Of a stretch of DNA of 49,065 nucleotides, positions 8,026 to 17,529 are shown piece by piece (position 1 is the first letter of the stretch; each line of letters opens with the position of its first letter). The stretch covers positions 1 to 49,065 of the forward strand of contig JAGBLA010000193.1 in the NCBI GenBank assembly GCA_017635675.1. The letters are read 5' to 3'. The notes under the pieces were generated by a model. The model was not told the DNA's origin, searched no databases, and saw only the letters and a list, made by a program, of their open reading frames with translations. The position numbers were made by a program, and so were the translations under genes. Source of the stretch: Ruminiclostridium sp. (lineage in GTDB: Bacteria; Bacillota; Clostridia; Oscillospirales; Ruminococcaceae).

Positions 8026-8955
8026 TTATGCGACGTCGGCGGCTGTACCCGAAACGACTCCGCCCTCTACAACAAGGCTGTTTTCATAGTCGAGCCCATA
8101 GGTATCAACGAGGGTAGCTTCATAGTCGGCATGGAAGAAATTCTCATTGCCGAGAGCCTTTATCTCGTCGTTGAGCCAGTTAAGGAGCGTGTCATTGCCC
8201 TTTGAAACGGCGGGCGCGATAGTATCCTGCGAGCCGAGCTCGGGGATACCTACTGTATAGCCTGGGTTCTGGAGCGCGAACGCGATGACCTCGGTGTTGT
8301 CATTCGCCCATGCGACGCCGCTGCCGTTCTCGAACGCGTTCTTGGCATTGGCGTAAGTGTCGTATTTCTGGAGCTTTATGTCGGGATTATTGGCTGCAAG
8401 ATATGTCTCTGCGGTGGTACCGGAGATAACAATGACTTGGTCGTCCGCACCTATCTCGTCAAGGCTCTTGATAACGCGGCTGTCGGGGGAGACTATGCCG
8501 AGTGCGACATTCATGTACGGGAGCGCGAAATCTACCTTCTGCGCGCGTTCTTCGGTCACGGTGAAGTTCGCGAGGACTATGTCCACCTTGCCTGTTTCAA
8601 GGTATTCCACACGGCTTGCGGCTTCTGTGCTGACGTAGTTTATGTTTACTCCGAGGTCTTTGCCGATACGCTCAGCAAAGTAAACGTCATAACCCCGGTA
8701 TTCGCCGTTCTCGTCAACGTAGCCGAATGGGTTCTTGTCGGAGAATACGCCGATGTTTACAGTACCGGAGGATTTTATCTCGTCGAGGGTGCGGTAAACT
8801 ACCGATGTATTTGCAGGCTCACCTGCCGATGCGGAAGCTGTATCTGTTGCGCCGTCATTTCCTGCGGAAGCGGTTGCCGAGCATGACGCAAGTCCTGTAA
8901 GTCCGAGTGTGATAAGCAGTCCTGCCGCAATTGTTTTAAGTTTTGTTGTTTTCAT
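8026..8955 (-). CDS. Amino-acid ABC transporter substrate-binding lipoprotein (SBP_bac_3)
   Basis: A 309-residue extracytoplasmic binding protein. It starts with a lipoprotein signal (lipobox LASC, predicted lipidated Cys near residue 26), an Ala/Ser/Thr-rich linker, then an SBP_bac_3 domain beginning at about residue 58 (LDEIKSSGTVNIGVFSDKNPFGYVDENG). The typical blocks RVEYLETGKVDIVLANFTVTEERAQ and FALPYMNVALGI match the glutamine/cystine/polar amino acid group. The C-terminus ends in a low-complexity tail instead of the usual short end. No permease or ATPase gene lies beside it, so it is an orphan that must work with a transporter encoded elsewhere, or as a sensor. Promoter and terminator show it is monocistronic. 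Confidence 0.92.
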   Translation of the reverse strand: MKTTKLKTIAAGLLITLGLTGLASCSATASAGNDGATDTASASAGEPANTSVVYRTLDEIKSSGTVNIGVFSDKNPFGYVDENGEYRGYDVYFAERIGKDLGVNINYVSTEAASRVEYLETGKVDIVLANFTVTEERAQKVDFALPYMNVALGIVSPDSRVIKSLDEIGADDQVIVISGTTAETYLAANNPDIKLQKYDTYANAKNAFENGSGVAWANDNTEVIAFALQNPGYTVGIPELGSQDTIAPAVSKGNDTLLNWLNDEIKALGNENFFHADYEATLVDTYGLDYENSLVVEGGVVSGTAADVA

Positions 8956-8978
8956 GGTGATTACTTCCTTTCTTTGTC

Positions 8979-9117
8979 CGGTATTTGTATTTATGACCCG
9001 GAGTGTTTGTAAAGCTTATAAAACATACCGAAATAATATGTTTTGCTATGTGCATATAATACACCATATAGCCTACTTTGTCAATAGGTAATGAGAGAAT
9101 TTGTAACAATGTACAAA
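8979..9117 (-). promoter_or_regulatory. Promoter, leader and possible operator of the binding-protein gene
   Basis: On the minus strand a perfect TTGACA (9084-9079) and TATTAT (9061-9056) are spaced 17 bases. The start site would leave a leader of about 95 bases containing an inverted pair CGGTAT (8979-8984) / ATACCG (9025-9030) that could fold into a long-loop hairpin. Just upstream of the promoter is TTTGTA-N6-TACAAA (9100-9117), a possible operator. No known riboswitch class was recognised in the leader. Confidence 0.62.
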
Positions 9118-9180
9118 CGGAGCGGGGCATACTGAAAACTTTTATATATAAAGTACAGTAAAAACGTAGGAATACGGTGC

Positions 9181-9220
9181 AAAAAATGCTCCTCACCACA
9201 TCGTCCGGCAGGTGAGGAGC
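9181..9220 (-). terminator. Terminator of the MATE transporter gene
   Basis: A 10-bp perfect stem GCTCCTCACC / GGTGAGGAGC (9188-9197 and 9211-9220) with a 13-base loop is followed on the minus strand by ATTTTTTG. It lies 16 bases after the MATE stop codon. Confidence 0.9.
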
Positions 9221-9235
9221 AGGGAATGTTAATTT

Positions 9236-10615
9236 TCACAGAGTATGTGTCTTTTTTATCCGCCTTATTACGAAAAATCCCGCCACAGCGCTGCAAAGTC
9301 CGACTGAAACATTGCTTACCATCATTACGATACCGACGCTTTCGCTTCCGATGTCGGTGAAGTTCTGTAAAAACCACAGCACGGGTATGCGGAATACGAA
9401 AACTCTCATAACATTCAGCAGCAGGGTCAGCTTAGTATAGCCAAATCCGTATAAAAGCGCCATGACAGCGGCATTGATACCGAGAGTCACCGCGCCGAGG
9501 GCTTCATAGCCATAGACTTCCTTTATCAGTATGCGGAACTCCTCGTCCTGTCCCGAGAAAAGGCTGCTGAGCGGGTCAAGGAACAACAGCGTCAGCGACA
9601 TGAATACCGCGCCAAGCACAATGTTTATTATCAGTATCTTTTTGAAAGCGTCAAGTGCGCGTCCTGTCTTGCCCGCGCCTATATTCTGGCTTATAACGGA
9701 GGCTCCGCCCTCCTGGAAGCCGTTCTGGAGCTGGGTAGTGATACCGCCGAGATTGTTGGATACTCCGAGTGCTCCCACAACGGAATTGCCGTAGCCCGTG
9801 CTCATTTTATTGACGATAAGCTTTCCGTATGCGAAAGCTGCCTTTTCGGTGACTGCGGGATATGATGTCTTGATTACGGGCGCTATGACCTCTTTGCGAA
9901 GCGAGATATATTTTGGAGAAAACGCGAAAATGCTGTTTTTTTTCATCATATTGACGACCGCGATGATAAGCATTGAAAGATTTGCGACCAGAGTTGCCGC
10001 CGCTATCATGACTACAGTGCCGTTCATTACATATACGAAAACAGCCGTGAGAAACGACTTTATCGCAAGGTAAATAATATTTATCCACATTATCAGCTTT
10101 GTATTGCCTCTTGCGCGCTCTATCGCTATGTACACGGTATTGAAGAAGTTCACCGCGATATTGATAAGCTCAACGGAAAAGTATTGTCCGCTGGCTTCGA
10201 TAAGCTCCTCGGGCGTGCCGTTGAGCCGCAGGAACTGGGGTGTGAACGGGATAACGAGAATAACAGGTATGCTTATGAGAAGGCAGAGAAAGCACACGGT
10301 GCTGACGCGTTTCTTCACAAGCTCATAATTTCCCGCGCCGTATGCCTCGCTTATCTTCATTCCCGCGCCTATCGCAAGACCGCCGCCGATAGCCGAAATG
10401 ACAAAGCTTATCTGCGAGATGTACGCTATTGACGAAACGGCGTCTGTGCCGATGTGGGCGGCTATCATCGTGTCGATTATCTTGAATATGTGCAGCAGCC
10501 CGGAATAGGTGGCAAGCGGAAGGCATATCGCGAATATAACGTTCCACATATTGCTTCCGAGAACGAATTCCCGGAATTTCTTGTCCTTTCGCGAAAGCAC
10601 TTTATCATCAGACAT
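9236..10615 (-). CDS. MATE family multidrug/Na+ antiporter
   Basis: A 459-residue, 12-helix membrane exporter with two MatE repeats. Recognisable blocks include NVIFAICLPLATYSGLLHIFKIIDTMIAAHIG at the start of repeat one, GGGLAIGAGMKISEAYGAGN, and in repeat two QNGFQEGGASVISQNIGAGKTGRA. Members export cationic drugs or metabolites in exchange for H+ or Na+. A longer frame starts at 10642, but the ATG at 10615 is chosen because TTGGAG sits six bases before it. It is a single gene with its own promoter and terminator. The substrate cannot be read from sequence. Confidence 0.92.
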   Translation of the reverse strand: MSDDKVLSRKDKKFREFVLGSNMWNVIFAICLPLATYSGLLHIFKIIDTMIAAHIGTDAVSSIAYISQISFVISAIGGGLAIGAGMKISEAYGAGNYELVKKRVSTVCFLCLLISIPVILVIPFTPQFLRLNGTPEELIEASGQYFSVELINIAVNFFNTVYIAIERARGNTKLIMWINIIYLAIKSFLTAVFVYVMNGTVVMIAAATLVANLSMLIIAVVNMMKKNSIFAFSPKYISLRKEVIAPVIKTSYPAVTEKAAFAYGKLIVNKMSTGYGNSVVGALGVSNNLGGITTQLQNGFQEGGASVISQNIGAGKTGRALDAFKKILIINIVLGAVFMSLTLLFLDPLSSLFSGQDEEFRILIKEVYGYEALGAVTLGINAAVMALLYGFGYTKLTLLLNVMRVFVFRIPVLWFLQNFTDIGSESVGIVMMVSNVSVGLCSAVAGFFVIRRIKKTHTL

Positions 10616-10656
10616 ATTATTCTCCAATTCTGTTAACATCAAAAGAATTACTAACT

Positions 10657-10716
10657 AAATTACACTATTCCTCCCGATTTGTCAATATATTTCACAATAT
10701 TTTCACAATTTTCACA
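10657..10716 (-). promoter_or_regulatory. MATE promoter with three TTTCACA repeats
   Basis: On the minus strand TTGACA (10685-10680) lies 17 bases from a weak -10 TAATTT (10662-10657). Directly upstream of the -35 are three copies of TTTCACA on the plus strand (10690-10696, 10701-10707, 10710-10716; TGTGAAA on the transcribed side). The weak -10 plus repeats next to the -35 suggest activator-dependent expression. The promoter assignment is inferred. Confidence 0.5.
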
Positions 10717-10768
10717 TTTCTCGGGAATTGAGAAAAATGAATGGAATGACTTTTGGTGATACAATATT

Positions 10769-10815
10769 AAACCTCCGCAGCCGCGGGTTCGTCCCGAAGC
10801 ACGGAGGTTTTGTTT
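10769..10815 (-). terminator. Terminator downstream of the diguanylate cyclase gene
   Basis: A 9-bp stem AAACCTCCG / CGGAGGTTT (10769-10777 and 10802-10810) encloses a GC-rich 24-base loop that can add inner pairs (CCGCGGG / CCCG). The minus-strand side ends in TTTAATATT; the plus side has TTTTGTTTT. It lies about 40 bases after the cyclase stop codon. Confidence 0.75.
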
Positions 10816-10851
10816 TCACGCTGTGAACGTGCCGAGATCATAATGACCCGG

Positions 10852-12216
10852 TCAGTCCTTTCTTACAGCCTTCATCTGTATCTTGTTGCCGTACATCTCG
10901 TTGTCGGCGCGTTCAAAAACATCACGGACGGAGGTGTCCTGTCCCGCTCTGAAATTTGAGCAGCCGACTGCTGCGGAGGGAGCGCTTGTGAGCTGCCCCG
11001 GAATGATATCATCAGCGAGCTTGTTTCTGAAATTCGCGGCGAGCGCAAGTGCCTTGTGTGAGCGTTCACCCTCGATGATAACGGCAAATTCATCGCCGCC
11101 TATACGGTATGACACTTTGCTGCCGAAGAAATCACTTATATTGTCAGCGAGCTTTTTGAGTACAGCGTCCCCTTCATTGTGACCGTATTCGTCATTGATG
11201 CGTTTCAGATAGTTAAGGTCTATAACGATGACGGCAAACTGCGCTGTACCGCTCTGTATCATCTCGTCGAGATGCTTGACCTTTTCATAATACGACAGCT
11301 TGTTTTCAAGCCCTGTAAGCGCGTCCTTGCGGGCAAGCTCACTGAATTTCTCGGCTCGTTCATTTGCTGTGAGGAGCTCTCCGGAGATCTTCATTATCCT
11401 GTCGATATGCCCCTGCAGCTCGGTTATCATGGACGCCGTATGCAGCGAAAGCACTGATATCTCATCGCTGCCGCGGGTATTCTGACGTATATTGTCGGCT
11501 ATAACGGGGTCTTTGATACGTGTGTATTCTTCGATGCTTTGAGAGAGAAATCTGAGTCTGCTTGTGCAGTGAACGGTGACATAACGCATACCGAGAACGC
11601 TTAGCGCCGTGACTGCCGCCTCGAGGATAAGTGAATACAGTATTGTACCGAGCAACGCTTTATTTTCGGCATTGCCCGTATCCGCGGCAACGCACATGAT
11701 GCCTGTCCCGCCGTCGCCAAGCTTTGCGGAGGTGTAGCAGACGAGCACCTTACCGTATTTCCCGCCGAAGATATCCTCACGGCTTACGGCTTCACCGGTT
11801 TCTCTGACCTTGGCAAATACATCTGATACTTCCTGTGATACGTCGGTGTAATACGCGGCTTCCTTTTCCATGTACTTTTCTGACGGGTCATAGTCTATCA
11901 CTGCGTCAGCGATATGAAGAAGCTGAGAATTGTCATCGGATACCGCGACAAGGCTTATAAAGGGCAGGGAAAAGGCTGCTCTGAACTGTTCCGCTTTCAC
12001 CAGCCAGTTTTCTTTGTAGTTCTCATCTGAAACACTTTCTGTCTGCGCTTTCAGCAAAGTTGAAATGCGCGTGACAGTTTCACTGATGTTTTCCGAATAC
12101 TCGGAGGTGCTTTCCGCGTAAGCGATTATCCCCGCGACAGCAGGAACGACAGCCATGAAGAGAGCAAACAGGATGCCGAAACTGAATGAGAGTTTGTGTG
12201 GATTCTTGTAGTTCAT
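10852..12216 (-). CDS. Membrane-bound GGDEF diguanylate cyclase
   Basis: A 454-residue protein with an N-terminal helix (about 12-34), an extracytoplasmic sensor region of about 150 residues, a second helix (about 190-210), a HAMP-like linker and a C-terminal GGDEF domain. The active-site motif is intact at 373-377 (RIGGDEFAVI), with upstream VIDLNYLKRINDEYGHNEGD, so it should make cyclic di-GMP. The RxxD inhibitory site expected five residues before GGDEF is absent (GSKV occupies the place), so product inhibition through that site is unlikely. The start follows GGAGG. It lies 68 bases after araD on the same strand with no convincing terminator between, so it may be read through from the arabinose operon. 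Confidence 0.9.
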   Translation of the reverse strand: MNYKNPHKLSFSFGILFALFMAVVPAVAGIIAYAESTSEYSENISETVTRISTLLKAQTESVSDENYKENWLVKAEQFRAAFSLPFISLVAVSDDNSQLLHIADAVIDYDPSEKYMEKEAAYYTDVSQEVSDVFAKVRETGEAVSREDIFGGKYGKVLVCYTSAKLGDGGTGIMCVAADTGNAENKALLGTILYSLILEAAVTALSVLGMRYVTVHCTSRLRFLSQSIEEYTRIKDPVIADNIRQNTRGSDEISVLSLHTASMITELQGHIDRIMKISGELLTANERAEKFSELARKDALTGLENKLSYYEKVKHLDEMIQSGTAQFAVIVIDLNYLKRINDEYGHNEGDAVLKKLADNISDFFGSKVSYRIGGDEFAVIIEGERSHKALALAANFRNKLADDIIPGQLTSAPSAAVGCSNFRAGQDTSVRDVFERADNEMYGNKIQMKAVRKD

Positions 12217-12284
12217 CGCCTGTTTTATACACCTCCGGGATCAGATTACTCACTGCGGCAGATCAGAAGTGAGAACGGCGTTTA

Positions 12285-12977
12285 TCAGTTCTGACCGTAG
12301 TACGCGTTCTTTCCGTGCTTGCGCAGATAGTGCTTGTCGAGAAGCTCCTGCTGCATAGGCGGTATGCCGGGCGACATACTCTGGGCATGGTAATTCATGA
12401 ACGCGGCTTCCTCAAGCACGACAGCGTTGTGAACAGCTTCAGCGGCATTCTTTCCCCATGTGAAGGGCCCATGGCTCATAACGAGCACCGCGGGTATGGT
12501 CATAGGGTCTATTCCCTTGAATGTTTCGATTATCACTGTGCCTGTCTCTTTTTCGTATTCTCCCGCTATCTCCTCCGGGGTCATTTTACGTGTGCAGGGT
12601 ATCTCACCGTAGAAGTAATCGCCGTGAGTGGTGCCGAGAGCAATTATTCCCTTTCCCGCCATAGCGAACGATGTAGCCCAGCGGCTATGAGTATGGCAAA
12701 CGCCGCCAAGCTCCGGGAACGCGCGGTAGAGCTCCAGGTGTGTGGGCGTATCGCTGGAGGGCTTGTATTTTCCCTCGACCTTTTCACCGGTCTCGATGCT
12801 CACCACTACCATGTCATCTGCCGTCATACCGTCATACTCCACGCCCGACGGCTTTATAACGAACATACCGCTCTCTCTGTCAACTCCCGATACGTTTCCC
12901 CATGTGAATGTAACAAGCCCGTGCTTCGGGAGCATAAGGTTGGCTTCAAGGACTTCCTGTTTAAGTTTTTCAAGCAT
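12285..12977 (-). CDS. araD: L-ribulose-5-phosphate 4-epimerase
   Basis: A 230-residue cytoplasmic enzyme converting L-ribulose 5-phosphate to D-xylulose 5-phosphate, the last dedicated step of arabinose catabolism. It begins [20 protein letters not shown], nearly as in E. coli AraD, and keeps K42, S74, D76 and zinc ligands H95 and H97, with H169 in LVMSHGPF as probable third ligand. An ATG nine bases upstream (12986) is rejected because it abuts the AGGAG site, whereas ATG 12977 lies nine bases from it and matches family starts. The start follows the kinase stop by one base (TGATATG), so translation is coupled. It is the last enzyme gene of the GH127-GH51-araA-araB-araD operon. Confidence 0.96.
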   Translation of the reverse strand: MLEKLKQEVLEANLMLPKHGLVTFTWGNVSGVDRESGMFVIKPSGVEYDGMTADDMVVVSIETGEKVEGKYKPSSDTPTHLELYRAFPELGGVCHTHSRWATSFAMAGKGIIALGTTHGDYFYGEIPCTRKMTPEEIAGEYEKETGTVIIETFKGIDPMTIPAVLVMSHGPFTWGKNAAEAVHNAVVLEEAAFMNYHAQSMSPGIPPMQQELLDKHYLRKHGKNAYYGQN

Positions 12978-12978
12978 A

Positions 12979-14541
12979 TCACGCATCTCCTAACATTTTT
13001 TCAGCCGCAAGACCTGCATTGTAACGCTCCATGAATTTCGCAAATCCGCGTGAACCTGTTTCGGCAGGCTCAAGGGTACTCTTTTCCATGTCGGTGAATA
13101 CCTTTGTATCAAGCCATTCAGCAAGGCTCTTGCCATCCGCGCATACCATGTATGCCGCAAGCAGCGCCATTCCCCATGAACCGCCCTCGCCTGCGGTCTT
13201 CATTACCGAGACCGGAGTGTTGAGCGCGTCCGCGAGATACTGCTGGGCAACACCCTTTGTCTTGAAAAGTCCGCCGTGACCTGTGAACTGCTCGGCGCTC
13301 ACGTGCTCCTTGTCAAAGAGTATATCCATACCCGAACGCAAAGCCGCGAAAGATGAATAAATCTGTGAACGGAAGAAATTCGCCAGTGTCATGCTGCTGT
13401 CGGGCTCACGGAAATACATAGGTCTGCCGCTTTCGACGCCTGTTACGGGCTCGCCGGAAAGGTAATTGTAGGAAGCCACTCCGCCGCAGTCGGCGTCGCC
13501 GCTGAGCGAATTGTTGTACAGCAGGTCGTATATCTCCGAACGCTTCATTTCATGTCCGGAAAGCTTGGCGAATTCGTCGAAAAGCTTTACCCACGCGTCA
13601 AGCTCTGAGCAGCAGTTGTTGCAGTGTACCATAGCAACGGGAGCGTCGTCGGGAGTGGTAACAATGTCTATCTCGGGGTAAACTCCGTTCAGGGGCTTTT
13701 CAAGCACGAGCATTGAGAATATGGAAGTACCCGCGGAGATGTTTCCGGTCTTCGGCAGCACCGCGTTTGTGGCAGCCATGCCTGTACCCGCATCGCCCTC
13801 GGGAGGGCATACGGGAATCCCTGCTCTGAGAGTACCGTCGGGGTCAAGGAATTTCGCTCCCGCCTCGGTAAGAGTACCTGCATTTTCGCCGGCGGAAAGC
13901 ACTTCGGGAAGAAGAGCACGGATATCCTGTCTGAACCCGCGTGACGAAGCGGTTTCATTGAACTTCGTGAGCATTGTCCCGTCATAGCTTCCGCCGCTTA
14001 TGGGGAACATTCCCGACGCGTCGCCTACGCCTATCACGCGCCTGCCGGTCAGAAGATAATGTATGTAAGCCGCGAGAGTGGTTATGTGTGCTATTTCACC
14101 GATGTGAGGTTCATTGTCGAGTATTGCCTGGTAAAGGTGCGAAACGCTCCAGCGCTGAGGAATATTGAATCCGAACAGCTTTGTAAGCTCGGAAGCTGCT
14201 TTTTCGGTTGTGGTGTTTCTCCATGTCCTGAAAGGTACGAGAAGCTTGTCGGAGCTGTCAAAAGCCATGTATCCGTGCATCATCGCGGAAATTCCGATAG
14301 AACCGATGTCGGTAAGCTGTGCGCCGAATTTCTCGGCGTAGTCCTTTCTGAGGTCGGCATAGCAGGCTTTAATGCCGTTATGTATATCGTCGAGAGAGTA
14401 TGTCCAGTATCCGTTCTCAAGTCTGTTTTCCCATTCATGCGAGCCGCTTGCCACAGGTGTGAAGGTGTCGTCGATAAGCGTGGCTTTTATGCGTGTAGAG
14501 CCGAGCTCTATACCGAGATATGTTTTTCCCTTTATAGTCAT
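12979..14541 (-). CDS. araB: FGGY-family L-ribulokinase
   Basis: A 520-residue sugar kinase of the FGGY fold, expected to phosphorylate L-ribulose with ATP in the cytoplasm. It opens with the phosphate-binding block [16 protein letters not shown], has [15 protein letters not shown] in the first domain, and in the second domain [18 protein letters not shown] and [22 protein letters not shown]. It is shorter than E. coli AraB (566 aa) and belongs to an alternative FGGY branch, so ribulokinase activity is assigned mainly from its place between araA and araD. It starts five bases after araA with a GAAAGGAT site. A xylulokinase-like specificity cannot be fully excluded, but the locus makes it unlikely. 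Confidence 0.9.
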   Translation of the reverse strand: MTIKGKTYLGIELGSTRIKATLIDDTFTPVASGSHEWENRLENGYWTYSLDDIHNGIKACYADLRKDYAEKFGAQLTDIGSIGISAMMHGYMAFDSSDKLLVPFRTWRNTTTEKAASELTKLFGFNIPQRWSVSHLYQAILDNEPHIGEIAHITTLAAYIHYLLTGRRVIGVGDASGMFPISGGSYDGTMLTKFNETASSRGFRQDIRALLPEVLSAGENAGTLTEAGAKFLDPDGTLRAGIPVCPPEGDAGTGMAATNAVLPKTGNISAGTSIFSMLVLEKPLNGVYPEIDIVTTPDDAPVAMVHCNNCCSELDAWVKLFDEFAKLSGHEMKRSEIYDLLYNNSLSGDADCGGVASYNYLSGEPVTGVESGRPMYFREPDSSMTLANFFRSQIYSSFAALRSGMDILFDKEHVSAEQFTGHGGLFKTKGVAQQYLADALNTPVSVMKTAGEGGSWGMALLAAYMVCADGKSLAEWLDTKVFTDMEKSTLEPAETGSRGFAKFMERYNAGLAAEKMLGDA

Positions 14542-14546
14542 CGCTG

Positions 14547-16013
14547 TTATCCTTTCATCTTAGCTTTGAGGTCGAGCAGTTCAAGCTGCTGTTCAAAAGA
14601 GTTGAGCTCGGTCTTGTCGTCGATGATAACGAGCTCCATGCCTGTCATCTTTGCGAACAGTCTTATGTCCTCGCTTGTGAGAGCTGTTGAGACTACCGCG
14701 TGGTGAGCGCCTCCCGCGTATATCCACGCAGCCGCGCCTGTGGCAAAGTCGGGCTTTATTTTCCACATAAGTCTTGCCACGGGAAGCTTCGGCATGGGCT
14801 CGGGCTGCTTTACAAGCTCTATCTCCGCGCAGACAAGGCGGAATCTGTTTCCCATGTCTATCATTGAGACCGCGATACCCTTTCCGGATATGCCGTCAAA
14901 TACAAGGCGCGCAGGGTCGGACTTGCCGCCGATACCAAGCGGGTGTACCTGGATCTTCGGCTTTGTTCCCGCGAAAACGGGGGAGACTTCAAGCATGTGC
15001 GCCGCGAGCTCCAGCTCCTCGCCCTCGGTGAGGTCGTAGGTGTAGTCCTCCATAAATCCTGTAGCTCCCGCCCTGTCGGCAGCCATTTTCTGCATCACAG
15101 CACCGAGCGCAGCGGTCTTATAGTCACCCTCGGGACCGAACCCGATACCCTTTGTCATGATGTTCTGAGCCGCGATACCTGGAAGCTGCTCCAGACCGTG
15201 AAGATCCTGGAATGTATCGGTGAATGCGGAGATATTCTCTTTGGCAATGAATTTGTCGAGTGCGGCTTCATATTTAGCCTGCTCACGTACAGCGGCAGTG
15301 TTGTCGGTGTCCATGTCGTACTTGTCGGTATATTCCTTCATTTTTGCGTCGATCTCGGTTTCTGTAATGCCGTTTATTATCTTCACAAGGTCTCCGACAG
15401 CGTAATAATTCACGTTCCAGCCGAGCTTTATCTCGCTTTCCACTCTGTCTCCGTCGGTGACAGCCACATCGCGCATATTGTTGCCGAACATAGCTACACG
15501 CATACCCTTGCAGAAGTCAACTGCCGCCGCTGCGTAAGCAAAACGGCGTATCTTTGATACCACCGCTTCATGCTTGTAGTAGCCTGCGATAACTTCGCGC
15601 TTAATACCGAGACGCGTGCAGATGAAACCGAATTCTCTGTCGCCGTGAGCGGACTGGTTGAGATTCATGAAATCCATATCTATGCTGTCATAGGGCAGCT
15701 TTTCGTTGTACTGTGTGTGAAGGTGCAGCATGGGCTTTCTGAGCGCCTGCAGCGCACGTATCCACATCTTTGCGGGTGAGAACGTGTGCATCCACATTAT
15801 CACAGCTATGCAGTCCTCGTCCGCCGATGCCTTAACGCAGAGCTTTTCCGCTTCCGCGGCGGTCTTTACGACAGGGGTATGCTCAACCGACGCAATATCG
15901 CTGAGTTTCCCGTTAAGAAACTCAGCCATTTCCATGCTGTCCTTTTCTGCCTGTGCGAGAGTTTCCTCGCCGTACAGATCCTGACTTCCCGTGATGAAAT
16001 ATATCTTCTTCAT
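14547..16013 (-). CDS. araA: L-arabinose isomerase
   Basis: A 488-residue cytoplasmic isomerase converting L-arabinose to L-ribulose with a divalent metal, usually Mn2+. It starts KIYFITGSQDLYGEETL, diagnostic for AraA, and has MWMHTFSPAKMWI, LHGLEQLPGIAAQNIMTKG, the metal-site regions FMEDYTYDL and QVHPLGIGGKSDPARLVF, and the C-terminal GGAHHAVVSTAL. Length fits the family (about 490-500 aa). The ATG follows GGAGG by five bases and lies 12 bases after the GH51 gene, which supports co-transcription. With AraB and AraD it completes conversion of arabinose to a pentose phosphate intermediate. Confidence 0.97.
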   Translation of the reverse strand: MKKIYFITGSQDLYGEETLAQAEKDSMEMAEFLNGKLSDIASVEHTPVVKTAAEAEKLCVKASADEDCIAVIMWMHTFSPAKMWIRALQALRKPMLHLHTQYNEKLPYDSIDMDFMNLNQSAHGDREFGFICTRLGIKREVIAGYYKHEAVVSKIRRFAYAAAAVDFCKGMRVAMFGNNMRDVAVTDGDRVESEIKLGWNVNYYAVGDLVKIINGITETEIDAKMKEYTDKYDMDTDNTAAVREQAKYEAALDKFIAKENISAFTDTFQDLHGLEQLPGIAAQNIMTKGIGFGPEGDYKTAALGAVMQKMAADRAGATGFMEDYTYDLTEGEELELAAHMLEVSPVFAGTKPKIQVHPLGIGGKSDPARLVFDGISGKGIAVSMIDMGNRFRLVCAEIELVKQPEPMPKLPVARLMWKIKPDFATGAAAWIYAGGAHHAVVSTALTSEDIRLFAKMTGMELVIIDDKTELNSFEQQLELLDLKAKMKG

Positions 16014-16025
16014 TTTGTCCTCCGT

Positions 16026-17489
16026 TTATGAAAGAATTACGCTTACTACCGAGCATTTCGGCAGTGTGAACTTAACGCCGTTATTTGTGATCTCAGCCTT
16101 ATGTGCTGTGGGTGCGAGCTTTTCGGGAGCGCTGAAATCGTTGAAGGCTCTCACATCTCCCGTGAGAATACGCGCTTCTGCGGTCTTGGGCTGTACACCG
16201 ACAATGGAGCAGTCTATCTCGAAATCCTCGCCCAGTGAAGCATTGGAGAATGTCATGGTTATCCTGCCGTCCTTATCCATGGATACCGACTGTGAAACAG
16301 CGGGTATGCCGTTTGTCTCGGAGTTGTCGGTGTAGCTGTACAGAAGCTCTGCGTCCTGGTGAGACTTGAACATATCGAAAACATGATATGTGGGAGTTTT
16401 CAGCAGCTTGTCGCCCTCGGTCATCAGCAGGCACTGGAGAACATTGACCGCCTGTGCGAGGTTTGCCATGCATACGATGTCCGAGCGCTGATTGAAGATG
16501 TTAAGGCTTACTGCCGCGACGAGCGCGTCACGCATGGTGTTCTGCTGGAACAGGAATCCGGGGTTGGTGCCTTCCTCAACATCGAACCAGCAGCCCCATT
16601 CGTCAACAACGAGCTTCATATTGTCGCTGTACTTCTTCATAATTGCGCTGTGCTTTTCAATAAGGGTATCTATGCGCAGGGCGTTTCTGACAGTATTGTA
16701 GTATTCCTCGTCCGTGAACTTTGTGGCGCTTCCCTTTGCCTCGAAATTACCTGAGGGAATAGTGTAGTAGTGCAGCGAAATAGCCTTTGCGTGCCAGTCG
16801 CCGACGATGCTCATAAGTACGTCTGTCCAGTGATAATCGTCAACGTTTGGTCCGCCGGCGATCTTGAACAGCTCATTTCCGCTGAAATTGCGACAGTATG
16901 TCTGATAGCGGCGGTAAAGGTCGGCATAATACTCGGGGCGCATATTTCCTCCGCAGCCCCAGTTCTCGTTGCCTATGCCGAGGTACTTTAATTTCCAGGG
17001 CTTTTCTCTGCCGTTTTTGCGGCGAAGGTCTGCCATAGGGGAAACTCCGTCAAAGGTTATGTACTCTATCCAGTCTGCAAGCTCCTCCACCGTGCCGCTT
17101 CCGACATTGCCGCAGAGATAAGGCTCACAGCCTATCTTCTCGCACATATTGAAGAACTCGTTCGTGCCGAAGGAGTTGTCCTCGGTTACTCCGCCCCAGT
17201 GGGTGTTCACCATTTTCTTTCGGGTGGATTTTTCACCGATACCGTCACGCCAGTGGTATTCGTCCGCGAAACAGCCGCCCGGCCAGCGAAGAACAGGCAT
17301 CTTTATCTGCCTGAACGCTTCGATGACATCGTTTCTCACGCCGTCGGTGTTGGGGATCGAAGAGTTCTCGCCCACGAAGATACCGTCATAGATGCATCTC
17401 CCGAGGTGCTCCGAGAAATGTCCGTAGATCTCACGGTTGATGTGGGATCTCTTGTCCAGTGCGTTTACTGCTGCAAGTAGTGTTTTCAT
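16026..17489 (-). CDS. Intracellular GH51 alpha-L-arabinofuranosidase
   Basis: A 487-residue retaining glycosidase without a signal peptide, so it should act in the cytoplasm on imported arabino-oligosaccharides and release L-arabinose. The acid/base glutamate is E175 in [11 protein letters not shown] and the nucleophile is E297 in [10 protein letters not shown], both in the expected positions for AbfA-type enzymes of Geobacillus and Bacillus. A C-terminal beta-sandwich (from about 390) completes the usual two-domain form. It lies between GH127 and araA on one strand with short gaps, so its product feeds the next enzyme directly. A second, secreted GH51 is encoded at 41.1 kb; the two appear to divide labour by location. 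Confidence 0.95.
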   Translation of the reverse strand: MKTLLAAVNALDKRSHINREIYGHFSEHLGRCIYDGIFVGENSSIPNTDGVRNDVIEAFRQIKMPVLRWPGGCFADEYHWRDGIGEKSTRKKMVNTHWGGVTEDNSFGTNEFFNMCEKIGCEPYLCGNVGSGTVEELADWIEYITFDGVSPMADLRRKNGREKPWKLKYLGIGNENWGCGGNMRPEYYADLYRRYQTYCRNFSGNELFKIAGGPNVDDYHWTDVLMSIVGDWHAKAISLHYYTIPSGNFEAKGSATKFTDEEYYNTVRNALRIDTLIEKHSAIMKKYSDNMKLVVDEWGCWFDVEEGTNPGFLFQQNTMRDALVAAVSLNIFNQRSDIVCMANLAQAVNVLQCLLMTEGDKLLKTPTYHVFDMFKSHQDAELLYSYTDNSETNGIPAVSQSVSMDKDGRITMTFSNASLGEDFEIDCSIVGVQPKTAEARILTGDVRAFNDFSAPEKLAPTAHKAEITNNGVKFTLPKCSVVSVILS

Positions 17490-17529
17490 TGTTATCCTCC
17501 TGTATTTACGTTTTAATGTACTATAATAG

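Noticed and set aside
12217..12284. Terminator between araD and the diguanylate cyclase gene
   Set aside because: Only a weak 6-bp pairing CTCACT/AGTGAG is present with no U-tract, so a terminator is not supported.
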